NCBI RefSeq assembly: GCF_016859285.1
Contig: NC_053418.1
Span: 21,256,910-21,320,909, forward strand
From: Xiphias gladius
Lineage: Eukaryota > Chordata > Actinopteri > Istiophoriformes > Xiphiidae
Direction of reading: 5' to 3'
Length of the DNA stretch: 64,000 bases
Shown here in pieces: positions 35,481-48,200 of the stretch. The position numbers and the translations under genes are program-made. The notes beneath the pieces were generated by a model that had not been told where the DNA came from, made no database searches, and saw only the letters and a list, made by a program, of their open reading frames with translations. The first letter of the stretch is position 1; each line of letters begins with the position of its first letter.

Positions 35481-38400
35481 TATTTGTTATTGTTTACACA
35501 ATATACAACAGTGACACAGAGTCTTTTGGCTTCAAGTTTGCGTCATGCCTGCTTATTAAACACAACTGTCCATCCTGTGAGAGAGATTTCCCCTCTGTTG
35601 CTCTTCCTGAGGTTTCTCCCATTTTAAGTTTTTTTTTTTTTTTTTTTTTTAAATCATTTTCCATGTTGAAGGTCTAAAGATAGAGTCCAGATCATCCATC
35701 CACATTAAAATATTAAAAAAATTCTTTGGCCTTACAATGACGTCTTAAACAGGTAGGATTAGTAGTATTATGTTGTGCTTGTAGAGATTGGGTCTCTGTG
35801 TGTAACACTGAATGTTTTATTATTAGGTGATTGTGCTTTAGTACTTTGTATGGTAGTAAGGTACCTAAAAAAATATCTAAAATATGAGGTCAGGAAATAG
35901 CTTAAAAAAAACCCCTCAATTTCAGGCTCTTTCTATTTCCATTTAAATAACATGTTATGAAATTGAATGCATGTTGAAATCTGTAAACTGAACACACTTG
36001 TTTTGCACAGTAGTTGCACTAGCAGGCACCCGAATGTGTCCACAAGGTGGTGTGGGCCTGCAGTCTGACTACTGTAGCCTTCAGTTCTGCACAGGATTAA
36101 CAGAGGTTATATAATTCATTTCACACTTGTGAAATGAGCACACCACTCTATGTCTCTGTGTGTTTGATCAGAACTATTCCATTACTTTACACAGTATTAT
36201 ATCGAAGTTTGGGAAATGCTTTTGTCCCAAGAACATTACAATGTGTACATTGACATTTGAAAAGTAGGGCTATTTTTTCTTCAAACGCTGTGCATCCCTC
36301 TCAAACAAACAAGCGAAGCATGTTCAGTGCTTAGGATTTTTGTGTATCCTTTTTTGTTTTTAAATGATGACTATTCAGCAATTATTACAGTATAACAGTT
36401 GTTATGTTGGTAACGTTGTAGAGTTGTATTATAGTTTGTTCTGCTGTGTTATGAAAAGCAGAGAGGTTTCATTTTCATTGTCTTCTGAGACTTAAATCTT
36501 AATTACACAATTTTGAGTCACAGTAACACAGAAAACAGAAATACCAATGTGTCCATAATCCTATTAAACAAAGCCAATCTGGGACATATGAACAAATGGC
36601 TCCCTGAATACCACTCATCATAGTTCAGCCTATCTTTTCTTCTTACAATAATGGCCTAATTCATGCTGTTTAAGGAAAAACACATGTATTATGTTCCAGT
36701 ATCTTTTGGCATTTCATTAGGGCTGCACATCTGAATGCAGCAGCTGCAGCTGAGGGAGGCCAATGCTAATATACACCCCCAGTCAAAAGAATGACTGTGT
36801 TTCATTGCCTTGTTTTGTAAAAATCAATGACGGCATCAAGAACTGAAACAATTAAATCAAAATGTAAATATTTTACTTTCCCTCATCCAGCTATAAAATG
36901 ACTTGCCCTGTCTAAATATTTTGGCTGGTATGCGGAGTGAGGGAAGGTTCAGTTTTAATCACCAAATGGATCAATTTTTTTTCCCTGGAAAGTTTTCATT
37001 GCAGACAAAAGTGTCTCGAATGCAATATCCAATGTGCAGGCAGGATGGTATATAGCGGCTCGGAAAGGTCAGTGTGGTTTTTAAAGCTCTATCTGCTCGC
37101 TTGCATTTCTTATCTGGCTGCCCAGAGGGTCATACTGTTCTCTAATGACAAATCTGGGTTTGGTTAGCAGTTAATATGCTCAACTGATCAGGAAAGATAC
37201 GGTTTCACGTTGAACATGTTCTGGCAGATAATGAAGTTGTACTTTTTTGGCATCTAATATTTGTACGTCAGCATCATTCAGACGTAACACTTCACATTTC
37301 GAGGCATTTTGAGTTTATCACTGTCTGGCAAACTAAGCTGTCCATTCACAAGAAAAAAACAGAAACTGTGATCTTCTCCCATCACGTTTATACACTTGAA
37401 ATGTTGTGAAATCAATCTGATACGACTTCCATGACTTTGCAGGTCACAAATAAAGGATTCAAAGGTATTGCCAGCAATATGCTCGTTTTGTTACGGACAG
37501 GGAGAAGAGAAAAAAGGGGAGGGACACTCATGACTTCTTCTCTGAGCCAGGATATTTCTAGAGCTGACCCATTTAAACAGCCTGGAGAATCTGAGAGCAC
37601 AGGTGCATCTGGATGACTGCAACTGCCAACCAGAACGCGTTATTACATACATTAAGACGCTATTTAAACGCAAATTGAAGCAAGTGTCAAAACCAATTTG
37701 CACGTCTAATGCGATGGGGGGGGGGTCTGTGTGCAAACTACACAGGTTTTGAATGGGAAAAATTCCCGGCACGGGGAACAAATCATATTTGTTTCACTCA
37801 TTTCATATACCTAAACAGAAAAAAATAGAAGCAAGTGTTCTCAATCTTTTTTGTTCTTTTATGAAGGAAAAAGAAAAGCTAATGTCAGTCCACAATTCAC
37901 TGTGGCTGTTATACAGCTATTATACATGGCCTACAGCCTTGCACAATTAGTGCAACTCAGTACTGCTTTGCATTGTGCTGCTGTGGGGTGGAGGGTGAAT
38001 GATATCCATATTTAGAAGGACCTCATTGATTCTTCCCAGGCGAGGCACAAAAGATTTGTTGTCTGTCCATTCTTGAATAGCAGGACCTTGATGATAGCCC
38101 TGCATTACAAAACCTCCTGCGGACCACAGTCAGTGTCTGAAAATCTGTTGAAACGCTGCGCGAGAGCAGTTTGCTCTAAATCTAATATTACTGCATTCGG
38201 TCTCTATGTTGTTACATAACAATGTAATGGTGACAGTGCACAACCACAAATAATTACACCATCAGGAGCCCTTGGAAAGAAACTGCACACACCGAGAGAC
38301 CCGTCTTTTAGTTCAAAAACGTGATTTCCCTTTAATAAACTTGCACATATGACTGAGTGATTCTTTAGCCAAAATGGCAGATGATGAGAGATGAGAGAGG

Positions 38401-41111
38401 AGTATATAGTAAAGATTTAATTAAGCCTCACCATGGGATGTCTTACTGTGACTCCAGAGACTAGGACAGAGGAGTTTGTGTTTGCTCAGTGCAGCTGTGA
38501 ATAATATCTACGCTATTCTTACTTTGACCTACATGTACTGAGAGGAGGATCTGCCCACATTAGTGCAGGTCTTTCTTCCTGTCTTATTTTCACCGTAAGG
38601 CTGCCAGAGGGGGTCTCCTTATGGCGAACCTTATGTTAACTTTAAATTGTCAATCTCTGCTGGAGATAATCTGGGACATGAGAGACATCCGCGCTATATG
38701 TCTCTGCTAAATGTACAGTCGATTTGAAGCTGCACGGCTGAATCCGTCCTGCGGCGCATTTACAAATTGTTGTACCTCTACAAGCAATTTTCACCTCCCT
38801 TCATCTTATCCTGGTGACGTAGATTTTTACGGTTTCCATGGAAGACTCCCATAAGCACTTTACTTGATTCTCTTTGAAATCAATTCAGTCTCTATTGCTC
38901 CTACTCAGTGTGGGTTACCATGGATACCGCTCCCAAATAGTTTGGCTTGTAAATGAATTTGTTTATGAGTGTTACTTGGAATGGATTGGAATGTTCTTTT
39001 TTTAATTTAAGTAGACATCATTTGATAATTAAGAATGAGAATTTTTTATACAATAGTTTTTCTATCCTATTCTGTATTCTATTCTACCAGGCTAAAGATG
39101 CAGAGCACTTCAACTGATCATGAAATCTCTTTTACTTCTTTTGCCACTTTTAAAGCATGTAGTATCAACTACCTGTGGACACTGACATGAGCGTTTCTAA
39201 CTCAGGTATACTTGACAAAACCTAACAATCTGGTGAATATAATCTAGATCTCTGCTCCACCAGGGATCGAAACTACGCCAACGTGGATTCTTTGGTTCCC
39301 TGCTGAGCCAAAAAAACCATCCAAACACTTCACTTGGTTGCTTCTAAATCCTCGCAAAAAAACACGTGGTCGGAGTGGTGTGCGCCCTATATGGACTGCG
39401 ACAACTGGAAATTATGTCTGAGGCAAGAAAGTTGGGCGGAGAGGATTGAGTGGTTTAATTTGTTGAGGACTTAATCAGGGTTCAGTTGGAATTAAGGAAA
39501 GACTGGGTGAATCTCCCACTGAGTTTTCAGATTCACCACTGCTGCACTTCACTTTCCCTGAGTCCAGTGAATCTGAGTATCTACATATTTCATAGAGGGC
39601 ATGAAAAGGTTCTGTAAGCTCTCAAGGAACCAACCACGTTCAGACATATGTCTATCTAAGAGGTCTAATTCTGGCTGTGTGAAATATTCATCACTGCAGG
39701 GGCCTTAGACAACATCCCTAGCTTCCCCGGGGACTTCTTTTGACAGTCAAGCTGAAATGTGTTTGCCTTAACATCTCTGTCTAATGTGTTTTCCTTGTTT
39801 CCTCGGACATATCATTACAGTCCAAAATAGTAGTCCCGAGGCTGAGACTTGCTTTGTATTAGCCTGCCACACTGGCTATTTTTGGGCTGGACTTTGTTAG
39901 CAACTGGGCCTGGCTTTGTGTGTGCATCCCCACGTCTCTTATGCAATTCCCTCCAATGGGAACACAGAGAGAAAGTGTGTAGAGAGTCACTTAATCTTAC
40001 ATAGAGTTATTTGGAGACAGCTGGAGAGCTGAAGGTTGTTTACTGTGCCGGCATGAGAGGGGAGAACAGTGTAGGGAACAAAACAGAATGGCCAGATTCT
40101 TCCTGGCTCATTATGGCTGATATGTCAGAGCAGCATGAACGCTTGTTTTTGAGGCAGAGTGAAGTAGTGTTGTACTTTAATGTTGTTACTTTGTGGTGGT
40201 ACAAGCCTGATTGATCCCTGTCAGAGGGGCCTCTGATAAACAGAGAGCCATCGATTTCCTCTCCGCAGAGCCTACGAGGTGCCTGAGACACCTGCTAGCA
40301 GCCAGCTGACAGACACTTATGCCTGCTAACCAACAGCTGACACAAACTGATGCCAATGCACTGTGCTGGAGAGCGTGAGTCACACATGCTCAGAGAGATC
40401 CCACTCTCAAGGATGCTGGATGCCGCACAGTGTGAGATCCACTGTACTGTCATTCTGAATCATATCTAATACACACGGTGTGTCACAGATGGAGTGTTGG
40501 TTAGCTGTGGTGTTTTGTAACCAGGATTCAGGCAGGAAAAGTATAGATAATAGCAAAAAAAAAAAAAACCCAAAAAAACAAGTCCATCCTCTACTGTTCT
40601 CCAACAGTGGAAAGCTGTACTTTCTCGCAACAAAATGAGCGCTGTCAAAGCTAAGTATCACTGTGATCTTCAGCCTGATCAGCACAGTTCTTCGGTAGTG
40701 ATTTCTGTCTGCCTTGAGAGTGCCACGGTAAGCAGTTTTCCTGTGGCAGTCACATGCTCTGGGCTGGTGCTCACAGCCAGCCGTCCCCATCATCAATTCA
40801 GTAAATGCAGAAGGTTGTGGCGAGGTGAGACTTCGGGGCACATTTTGTGTTGCACAGGGCAGCCTAGAAAAGCCATAATATAACTGATTTTTAACCTTGG
40901 GAAATTACAAACAGCAATGACGATGTGCAAGCAAGAGAGAGCATTTTATTTACCAAAATCATGTTGTATCAAAGAACTCCATTGGTTATCGGTGCCAATG
41001 TATGTACAAGTTCTCAAAGCAGATTTAATCAGTCCAAATAGACTCCAGTTCATTATCAGAGGAACAACTCTAGGCCATACCGGTCAAGTTTTGATGAACA
41101 GTCCATCACAC
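35481..41111. other. Gene-free interval between syn1 and ajm1
   Basis: I find no supported gene, RNA gene or large repeat. A 25-base poly(T) run lies at 35628-35652, a poly(G) run at 37715-37725 and a poly(A) run at 40555-40567. Short ORFs present here do not resemble known proteins and lack splice context. It may contain regulatory sequence of syn1 or ajm1 that cannot be identified from one genome. Confidence 0.5.
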
Positions 41112-41457
41112 TAAAGCTAATCAGTTAGTCGATCAATAGAAATTAATCAAACTATTTTTTTTAAGAATCTTTAAGCCATTTTGAAGCAAAAAAAGCCAAC
41201 CACTCACAGGTTCAAGCTTCTCAATGCGACGATTTGATGCTTTTCTTTGTCATACACGATGGTAAATTAATTAAATGGCTTTCGGTCGAAGAAAAGAAGA
41301 CATTTGAAGATGCCGCCTTAGACTATGGGCAAATATAACCTGCATTTTCCCACAATTTTCCGATAGTTCATAGAACAAACAATAAATTCATTCATGAAGA
41401 AAATAAAGTAAGTGGCACATTAATCAGTAATGAAAATAACCCACGGTTGCAGCCCTA
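41112..41457 (-). mobile_element. hAT-like non-autonomous element, copy 2
   Basis: On the minus strand it begins TAGGGCTGCAACC and continues with 'tattttcattactgattaat', 'cttcaaatgtcttc' and 'gagaagcttgaacctg', ending in 'gatcgactaactgattag'. This matches a very common fish repeat. The length is about 346 bases, with no coding capacity. It is the best preserved of the three copies in the window. Confidence 0.65.
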
Positions 41458-41919
41458 CATCACAGATATACTTCCACCACAATTAAATAAGGAAGTATAT
41501 TAGCACACGACTGATTTTTCACAACACTATGTCTAATGCATGTCCAGTGGTGTAGGAGGAACCCCAGCAGTGAACGTAGGAGAGGCCCTGTTCTGCACGC
41601 AGTTTTTTTTAATCTGTCTGCAAACTTTCCAAAAATGGGACTGTCAGATCTGCTTTGCCCCATGATGGAGAAAGCTGATTACAAGGCACCTTACACTGCA
41701 GGATGACCAAACAGCCAGCAGCTCTCCCGGAAATGCCCGGGCAGTTGTCCTTAGGCCTCCATATTCAGAGACGAACGGAGAGACCGCATTGCTGCTCCGA
41801 GACTGAACTACCCCCCCCCCGTCGGTCCATCCACCACTCTCATAAAAACACTCACAACCACGCCTCCAGAAGCACGCGCACAAGCGCAGGCTCAGACACA
41901 CCTCCTCCTTTCCCTCCAT

Positions 41920-41928
41920 CACACACAA

Positions 41929-41961
<33 letters not shown>

Positions 41962-41963
41962 CA
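41920..41963. repeat. CA microsatellite upstream of ajm1
   Basis: An interrupted CA tract, just upstream of the GC-rich ajm1 promoter region. Confidence 0.9.
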
Positions 41964-41989
41964 AAGACACAGGCGTATGTGAGAGCATC

Positions 41990-42146
41990 GCTGGGTGGAC
42001 CAGACAACATGTAAGGCAGCATGAAGGACGAGTGCTCTGCTCCGGGAGGCTCACAGCAGGTGCGGTAGGGCCGAGGCTGCACCTCGGGGAGATCCGGCTG
42101 CTGCTCCACCATGTCCACCGCCTCCGATCGGCTCGCTGCTGAGACG
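41990..42146 (+). other. ajm1: Probable untranslated first exon of ajm1, with upstream ORF start
   Basis: GC- and CpG-rich sequence that ends in a good donor (GAGACG followed by GTAAGG, exon end 42146). It would splice to an acceptor at 45208-45209 (ctctttccatag), with the next exon starting at 45210. It contains an ATG at 42111 in a strong context (ctccaccATGt), which opens a short upstream ORF. The 5' end is approximate and no transcript evidence is available. Confidence 0.5.
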
Positions 42147-42255
42147 GTAAGGCCCCTCGGCCGCTCGCGAAATCGTTCATGTCCAAACTCAGCCGAACTC
42201 ATCCCCCGTGGCTTTCTGCCTCCCCGGCGGGCTCCGTCCTGATTTGAACCCGCGG

Positions 42256-42258
<3 letters not shown>

Positions 42259-42287
<29 letters not shown>
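42259..42287. repeat. (CT)n microsatellite
   Basis: An uninterrupted CT tract inside the CpG-rich start of ajm1 intron 1. Confidence 0.95.
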
Positions 42288-42289
<2 letters not shown>

Positions 42290-45209
42290 CGCGGGTGATG
42301 TCATTCCGAGGCACTGGGTCAGCCACAAAGGACGGAGGGCCGTCCGTGCCGCAGCGCCCGAATAAGAGGGGTGCCCGAGTGCGTTGGAGCGAGTGTTCGG
42401 TGACGCTTCGAGGCTGAGCGCGCCTCGGTGTGGCCCCGTGGGGAGGGCTTCAGGCGAATCTGCACCGCGTTTGTTATTGTCTGGAGATCCGTCCGAACGG
42501 GTGGGAAACAGCCTCCGAAGTTGTTTGAGTAGTTGGTTTTAATTGGGATGCAAATGAGCATGATCCCAGTTGGTCGTAGACCGCATGTAGAACCGTAACC
42601 TCGTACAACACAAACATAGCACAGGAAAATGCAGCCTTTAGCAATTCATTTAGATTTTCAGTTCATTCTTTTTCAGACTGAGATCTTGCCCACAACTCCA
42701 GGAGTGTTTCATGGTTTCTTTGCTGTGTGCTGTAGCCATGGAGACAGTATGTGGCATGTGGGTCTTCCCGCTTGAGCCAGAGGTGCTTGTGCTAAAGTAT
42801 AGTCCGTCTATGGAAGAACGGCCTCTGACCATGAAGACCAATAAAGGAAGCAATGCATGCGTTTAGTCGGTCTAAGCATCTTGTCCTGTCCTCGAATTCT
42901 TAACAAAAAAAAAATAAATCTGCTATGTCTGAGTGATCAAACACTTCTGTAGAGGAAAAGCCTAAATATTTCTACAGGGACTTAGAAGTGTGGTCAACAG
43001 TAATGTAATGGTGACCTTTCTGTAGACCTACATAATTAATTCTGATATTTTATTAATCTCCTATGGCATTTACACGCTGTAGCATTCCTTTGCAGTGCTA
43101 TTTGTACACTATCATTGCAAAGCCATTCATATCTCCTTTGACAACATTATTTGATACGACTTGATGGGGAGCTGAAAGCTATTGTAATGTATCAAAGCTG
43201 GGACGCCGTTTGAGAAAGATTGATTGTGGTAGTGCACTACTCACCCTTTGCATCATGCACCTCATCAGCCCTATTTGTTACACTGTATAACACAATGAAG
43301 TCTCATCAAGACCCTCATTAGCTTGCTGACGCCTCACCTCATTCATTTGAACCTAGAGGGATAAGAAGACTGACAGTAAGATGGATTTAAGTAACTTTAT
43401 TCTTGTTTAGTGGCAGAAAGTTTGAACATCATTTCCACACTCGTCACTAATAGGATATTAATAATGCATTGCTTTCTGCTATATTGGCACAAATCACACA
43501 GATTTAATCCCAGATTGTATTCCTATTCTAATAACATTCAAATATCAATAAGACGTTACTGACTGTAGTCCCAACAGTGATAAAAAAGCTGATTATTGTA
43601 TGGTATGTAACGTGTAATTTTAAGAATGGCATACATTTGGGAAAACTGTAGTTTTCACAGGCTTTGAAAAACTAGGGACATTTGCTCTTAAAACTACAAT
43701 ACATTTCCTTTCTACATTGTTATACAATTGTTGAATTTAACATGCCAAATCGATACCTAGAATATCTGAATTACTTGTTCAGCTCAAACATTCAGACTTT
43801 ACAATAGTATTTACTATATCAAAGTTAATGGAATTGCAGAATTGTAATCTTATAAGCAAGAAGAAGCTGAGTATAAAATTGAATATTCTAAATTTCTGTG
43901 AGTCACTTCTTCAGTAGAATAAATAATGCTTTTATGCAGCTATAGCTGTTTGTTTCTTTTTATTAAGAGCAGCAAAATATACACGGATACCCTACAATAT
44001 GACTTGGAACAAGAAATTCTAACAAACCAAGCAAAGCAGTGAATAACAGTGTAGGTTTGTCTGTCGAGGTTGCTCGTGTATGAACAGACATGATACTGAG
44101 GTGTGTTGTGGAGACGTGACAGGGAGATGGCTGGTCAGTCCTCTCTTATAACGATGAACAGATGGCAACTCAGGGTTAGCTCGTGGGTGAGTGCCAACAA
44201 AAAACCCCATGTGTGTGACACATAAAAATCCATTGTTGAAATTAGCGTTTTGTCCATGATATAGACCTAAAAAATCTTCTGGATGTTCTTTAGGCAGACA
44301 TAGAGAGCAGTTGTCTGTGTATTATTTATTGATAAGATGTGAATAATTTAAACAGTAGAAAACAAAAATTCTTTGTTGCACTGATTTTCTTTAATTAGAC
44401 ATTGTAATAGTCATCTACTGAAACTCAAACAAATTTATCATAGCAATTTTGTTTACACTGCTCACCAATACAGTCAGTAATTGGTTGTAGTAATTTTCTT
44501 AGATGACATTTTCATTATAAATCAGAAATAGTTGAAAATAGATTAATTTTTATCGTCTGAAACCATGTTTAAAGATTATCCCTCAAACAAGTTTTCTAAG
44601 TGAAATTAAAAAGGAAGACTTTTTTTTTTAACAGCAATTAGGTGTAATATCATGTAAGTTAATTTTTGCATTTTCTTTTAATAAGAAAACCCTCTAGGTA
44701 CAGTGCAGACTACACTGACGTGAAAACAGCTCATTTTAGCAGACAGTGTCTCCAGTCCAAATAAAGCTCATGTGTTACCTTTTATTGTAGTTTGGTTACA
44801 TACATGCTATTACCAAAAATATATTAAGTTAACTCAAGATTTTAAAATAATGACTGGTTATTAAGTTGCTCAGGTACAATGTTGTGTTGTAACTGTTGGC
44901 AATAAATCTCCTATTAACTTGGCTAGTAAATGATCACCTACATATGTTAAATGTATACCCAATCATCTTTAAAGGAATCAGACCAAAAGGGTGGTTTTTT
45001 TTGTAAAGGTTTGCTTAGATCAATATAAATTAAATGTACTAAAATGATTTCAACATATAATACGAAATTTGGTTCACAGACTAAGCAAATATTAACTGTT
45101 GCTAGTGTGTTCTTTATACAACTTATTGTCTGTCTTTTTTTTCTGGGCTATAAACCTATACACATATTGAAAGTGCATTCAGTTGTATTTGTTTTATCTC
45201 TTTCCATAG
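42288..45209 (+). other. ajm1: ajm1 intron 1
   Basis: A CpG-rich tail (to about 42480) is followed by AT-rich sequence without a recognisable gene or repeat. The intron ends in a pyrimidine-rich acceptor, 'atctctttccatag'. Confidence 0.45.
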
Positions 45210-45261
45210 GCTGTGTTGATCTTGAATCACACTAAATGGAGAGCACTGAAGTTCCTTTAAG

Positions 45262-48200
45262 ATGACACGGACACATCCCCCTGATTTACTGGCATCGACT
45301 CTATATCGGAACATTACTCTAAATCCCATCACAGACCACTCCATTTCTCTCTACTCCTCCCGGGAATGTGACTTGAAAATGATTGATAAACCAGAGATCA
45401 TCAACAAAAGACACTGCCGTAGCTTTGACTTCATTGAATCACTGGATGACCCGCAGTCCTTCTCTTCCTCAATGGAGTACCCTTACAAGAGGACGGAGCA
45501 TCAGACATTAAACAAAGATCTAATGTGGAATGGACTAGATCAACAGGGGCATCTTCGCTTTTCATCTCCTGATCTGTTTAACACCAGGCAGTTCCAGCAG
45601 CACACCAGCCAAGACAAAACGAGCCATCTTATATGGTCGGATTCTAAAAAGAGAACAAGATCTAAAAGTGCTCCAAGAATTAAGGCCACCCTCACTCCTG
45701 TGCCCATCTCAGTATCTCCTCCCGGAGCCAGGAAGGGGAGGGATGCACTTCAGGCTGCGTCAGATACCTTGAGGACTTCTGAAACACATCGAGAAGCCTA
45801 CTCCTCAAACAGGGCCTTTTTGAATGAGGTGCATCCTATCAAACTGCAGCCTCATTCTCCCCTCTATGTCTCAGACTGTTTTGAGGAGGACAAACCAGAT
45901 AAACCAGCCATAACCCCTCATGTCAGGTGCCGTGTGGACATTAAACCAGATGCTGCTGTACTGCAGCACACATCTAGGCAGGTTCCCAATGTAAGGACTG
46001 AGCATCTTTGGCAGAGATACTCCCAGGCCAGTAGCAGTAGAGGTTTGTATGTACCACGGCAGGTTGTCTCCTCGCCAACGCCCACTCCAAGCGAATGCTA
46101 CAGTGGAGATTTTAGACAAGGATACCATTACACCACCAGAATGTCTCCCATCTCTTACCAGCATCTAGACATGCGTAGAATGCCATCTTCAACAGCACCA
46201 TATCTGAGTCAAGAACAAAGAGCTTACTCAAATCCTAACATACCAACCAAATTTTTCTATACAGAGGACCCTGTTCGGTATCCAGTCCATCCCTATTCTA
46301 GAGCATACTTTCAGGATGACCGGTCCAGTTTAACCAGCCATGGTAGTACAATGACTAGTCAATATGATCCAAGGACTCGATGGGTGCACACCCTTCCCGT
46401 CAGGTCCTATTACACAGACAACTTATCCAACCGAGACCCAGCACACTCTGTATATACTAGGCCTTACTCCACAAGTGAGGCAGGATCATACTTTTCTCAA
46501 ACTCCATTGTCTAGATCTTACTATGGAGAGGAAGACCGGTTCAATCCGTACCATATGAGTAGCTCAAGGCTGTTTTATTCCAAACCGTTCAGCTCTCCTG
46601 GGGAGCAGCACTTTCCAACAAGGCCATATCATACAGAGGGTTGTCGACGCCCTCAAATGTCCCAGGCCTTTTCAGATGACTGGTATCGCTCGAGTATATC
46701 TGGTTACTCTAACCAGTCCTCTCAGCACACACCACCAAGAGCAAGGCCAGACCCCAGTGTACCCCCGTGGTTTACTAGCAGCTGTGTCGAGACAAGTAGA
46801 CTAGGAGCAGAGGCCAAAAACCACTCCAAGTCTTGGGACAATATTCTATATCCACGGCAGGACAGAGAGCAATTAGTGCCTCGTGGACGAAGCTATGAAA
46901 ACCTGTTTTACCAAGCAAGGCATGGAGCACCCTCTGATGTTATGTCTCAACCTGTTATACTTAACCTTTCAAGTTCGCCAAGGCGCTACGCTGCACTGTC
47001 ACTCTCCGAAAACTCACTGGAGAGGGGCTCAAGCAATCCGTGGAAGAATACCAAGAGCGGACACTGGTTTGTAACACCTGAGATCACCATAACAGACAAT
47101 GACATATGTGCAGCCAACACCAAGCGTCGTGATTTGCACTCTGTCAGCTGGGATACGTTGGACGGTGAAAAGACAACATCTCCGAGAGTACTGCATCAGA
47201 AGCAGCCATCCACCACAGCAGACATAACCAAAGACAAGAAACACAACAACTTCTCCCTCCAGCAGAGTCTAGAGCAACTGGATGAACTCTTAGCTGATTT
47301 GGTTGTTGATTACAAACCACCAACTAGCAGAAAGTCAAGTGAAGACCTTTTGGTCCACCTAAAACAGTTAATAACTGAAGACGATGACAAACACAGAGGC
47401 TCTTCTGGACTTGAAAACTTAGGATGTCTGAATAAACAGCTCCTGTCCTCTAAATCCAGCCCTGACGCAATTAAAGACCCTGATAGTGGGTTTGATGCCT
47501 TACAAAGGAGTGCAGAAGAATGTTCTCCAGACCACAGCACAGATGAAGACGACACTATGGTTTGTGCTAACAGGAAGTGCAAGCGGATTGAGAATATGTT
47601 CAACGCCTGCTTATACTTCAAATCATGTCACAGTTGCTACACCTTTTACTGCTCACGAAACTGCCGCAGGGATGACTGGGAAACCCATAAAGAGACCTGT
47701 CTATATGGTCGTGTCAGCAGTGTGTGTCGACACACTCTTAAGTTCTGCAGAGAGAATTCAGAGATCCACAAAGCCTTCTCTCGCATTGCTAAAGCTGGCT
47801 ACCTCTCCAGAGGGAGAGGTGTTCTCTTTCTTGGTTTTGCTAATCCAGAGACAGCTGACAACTTCCTGCAAGTTGGGCTCGAGAGCCTCCTCATGTCTCC
47901 CACATACTTATCTCTCAGAGAGCTGGATGGCTTCAAGGACAACCTAGGTGAATACTGCAAGGAACTGCAGACGGCAGGTAATGAGTACGACCCGAATGAA
48001 TGTTTCCTTCTGAATGTATCCATAGCTGTTGGTGAACTAGTGCCTAATAGACCTTCACCAAGGGTCCAAGCACCAACAGTTCGAAAATATGCAAAGGTGT
48101 CCTTGGCTTCCTCAAGCCCCGACAAAAAGGTACTCAAGAAGGATAGTGAAATGGAAACGCTCATCCTCACTCCGCCTCCAGGCACACCAGACATTGACAA

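Noticed and set aside
36937-37950. Short ORFs in the syn1-ajm1 interval
   Set aside because: All are under 100 codons, have no homology I recognise, and lack exon-like borders.
41644-42328. Overlapping minus-strand ORFs of 180 and 158 codons at the ajm1 promoter
   Set aside because: They are built on CA and CT microsatellites and CpG-rich DNA; no homology is recognisable.
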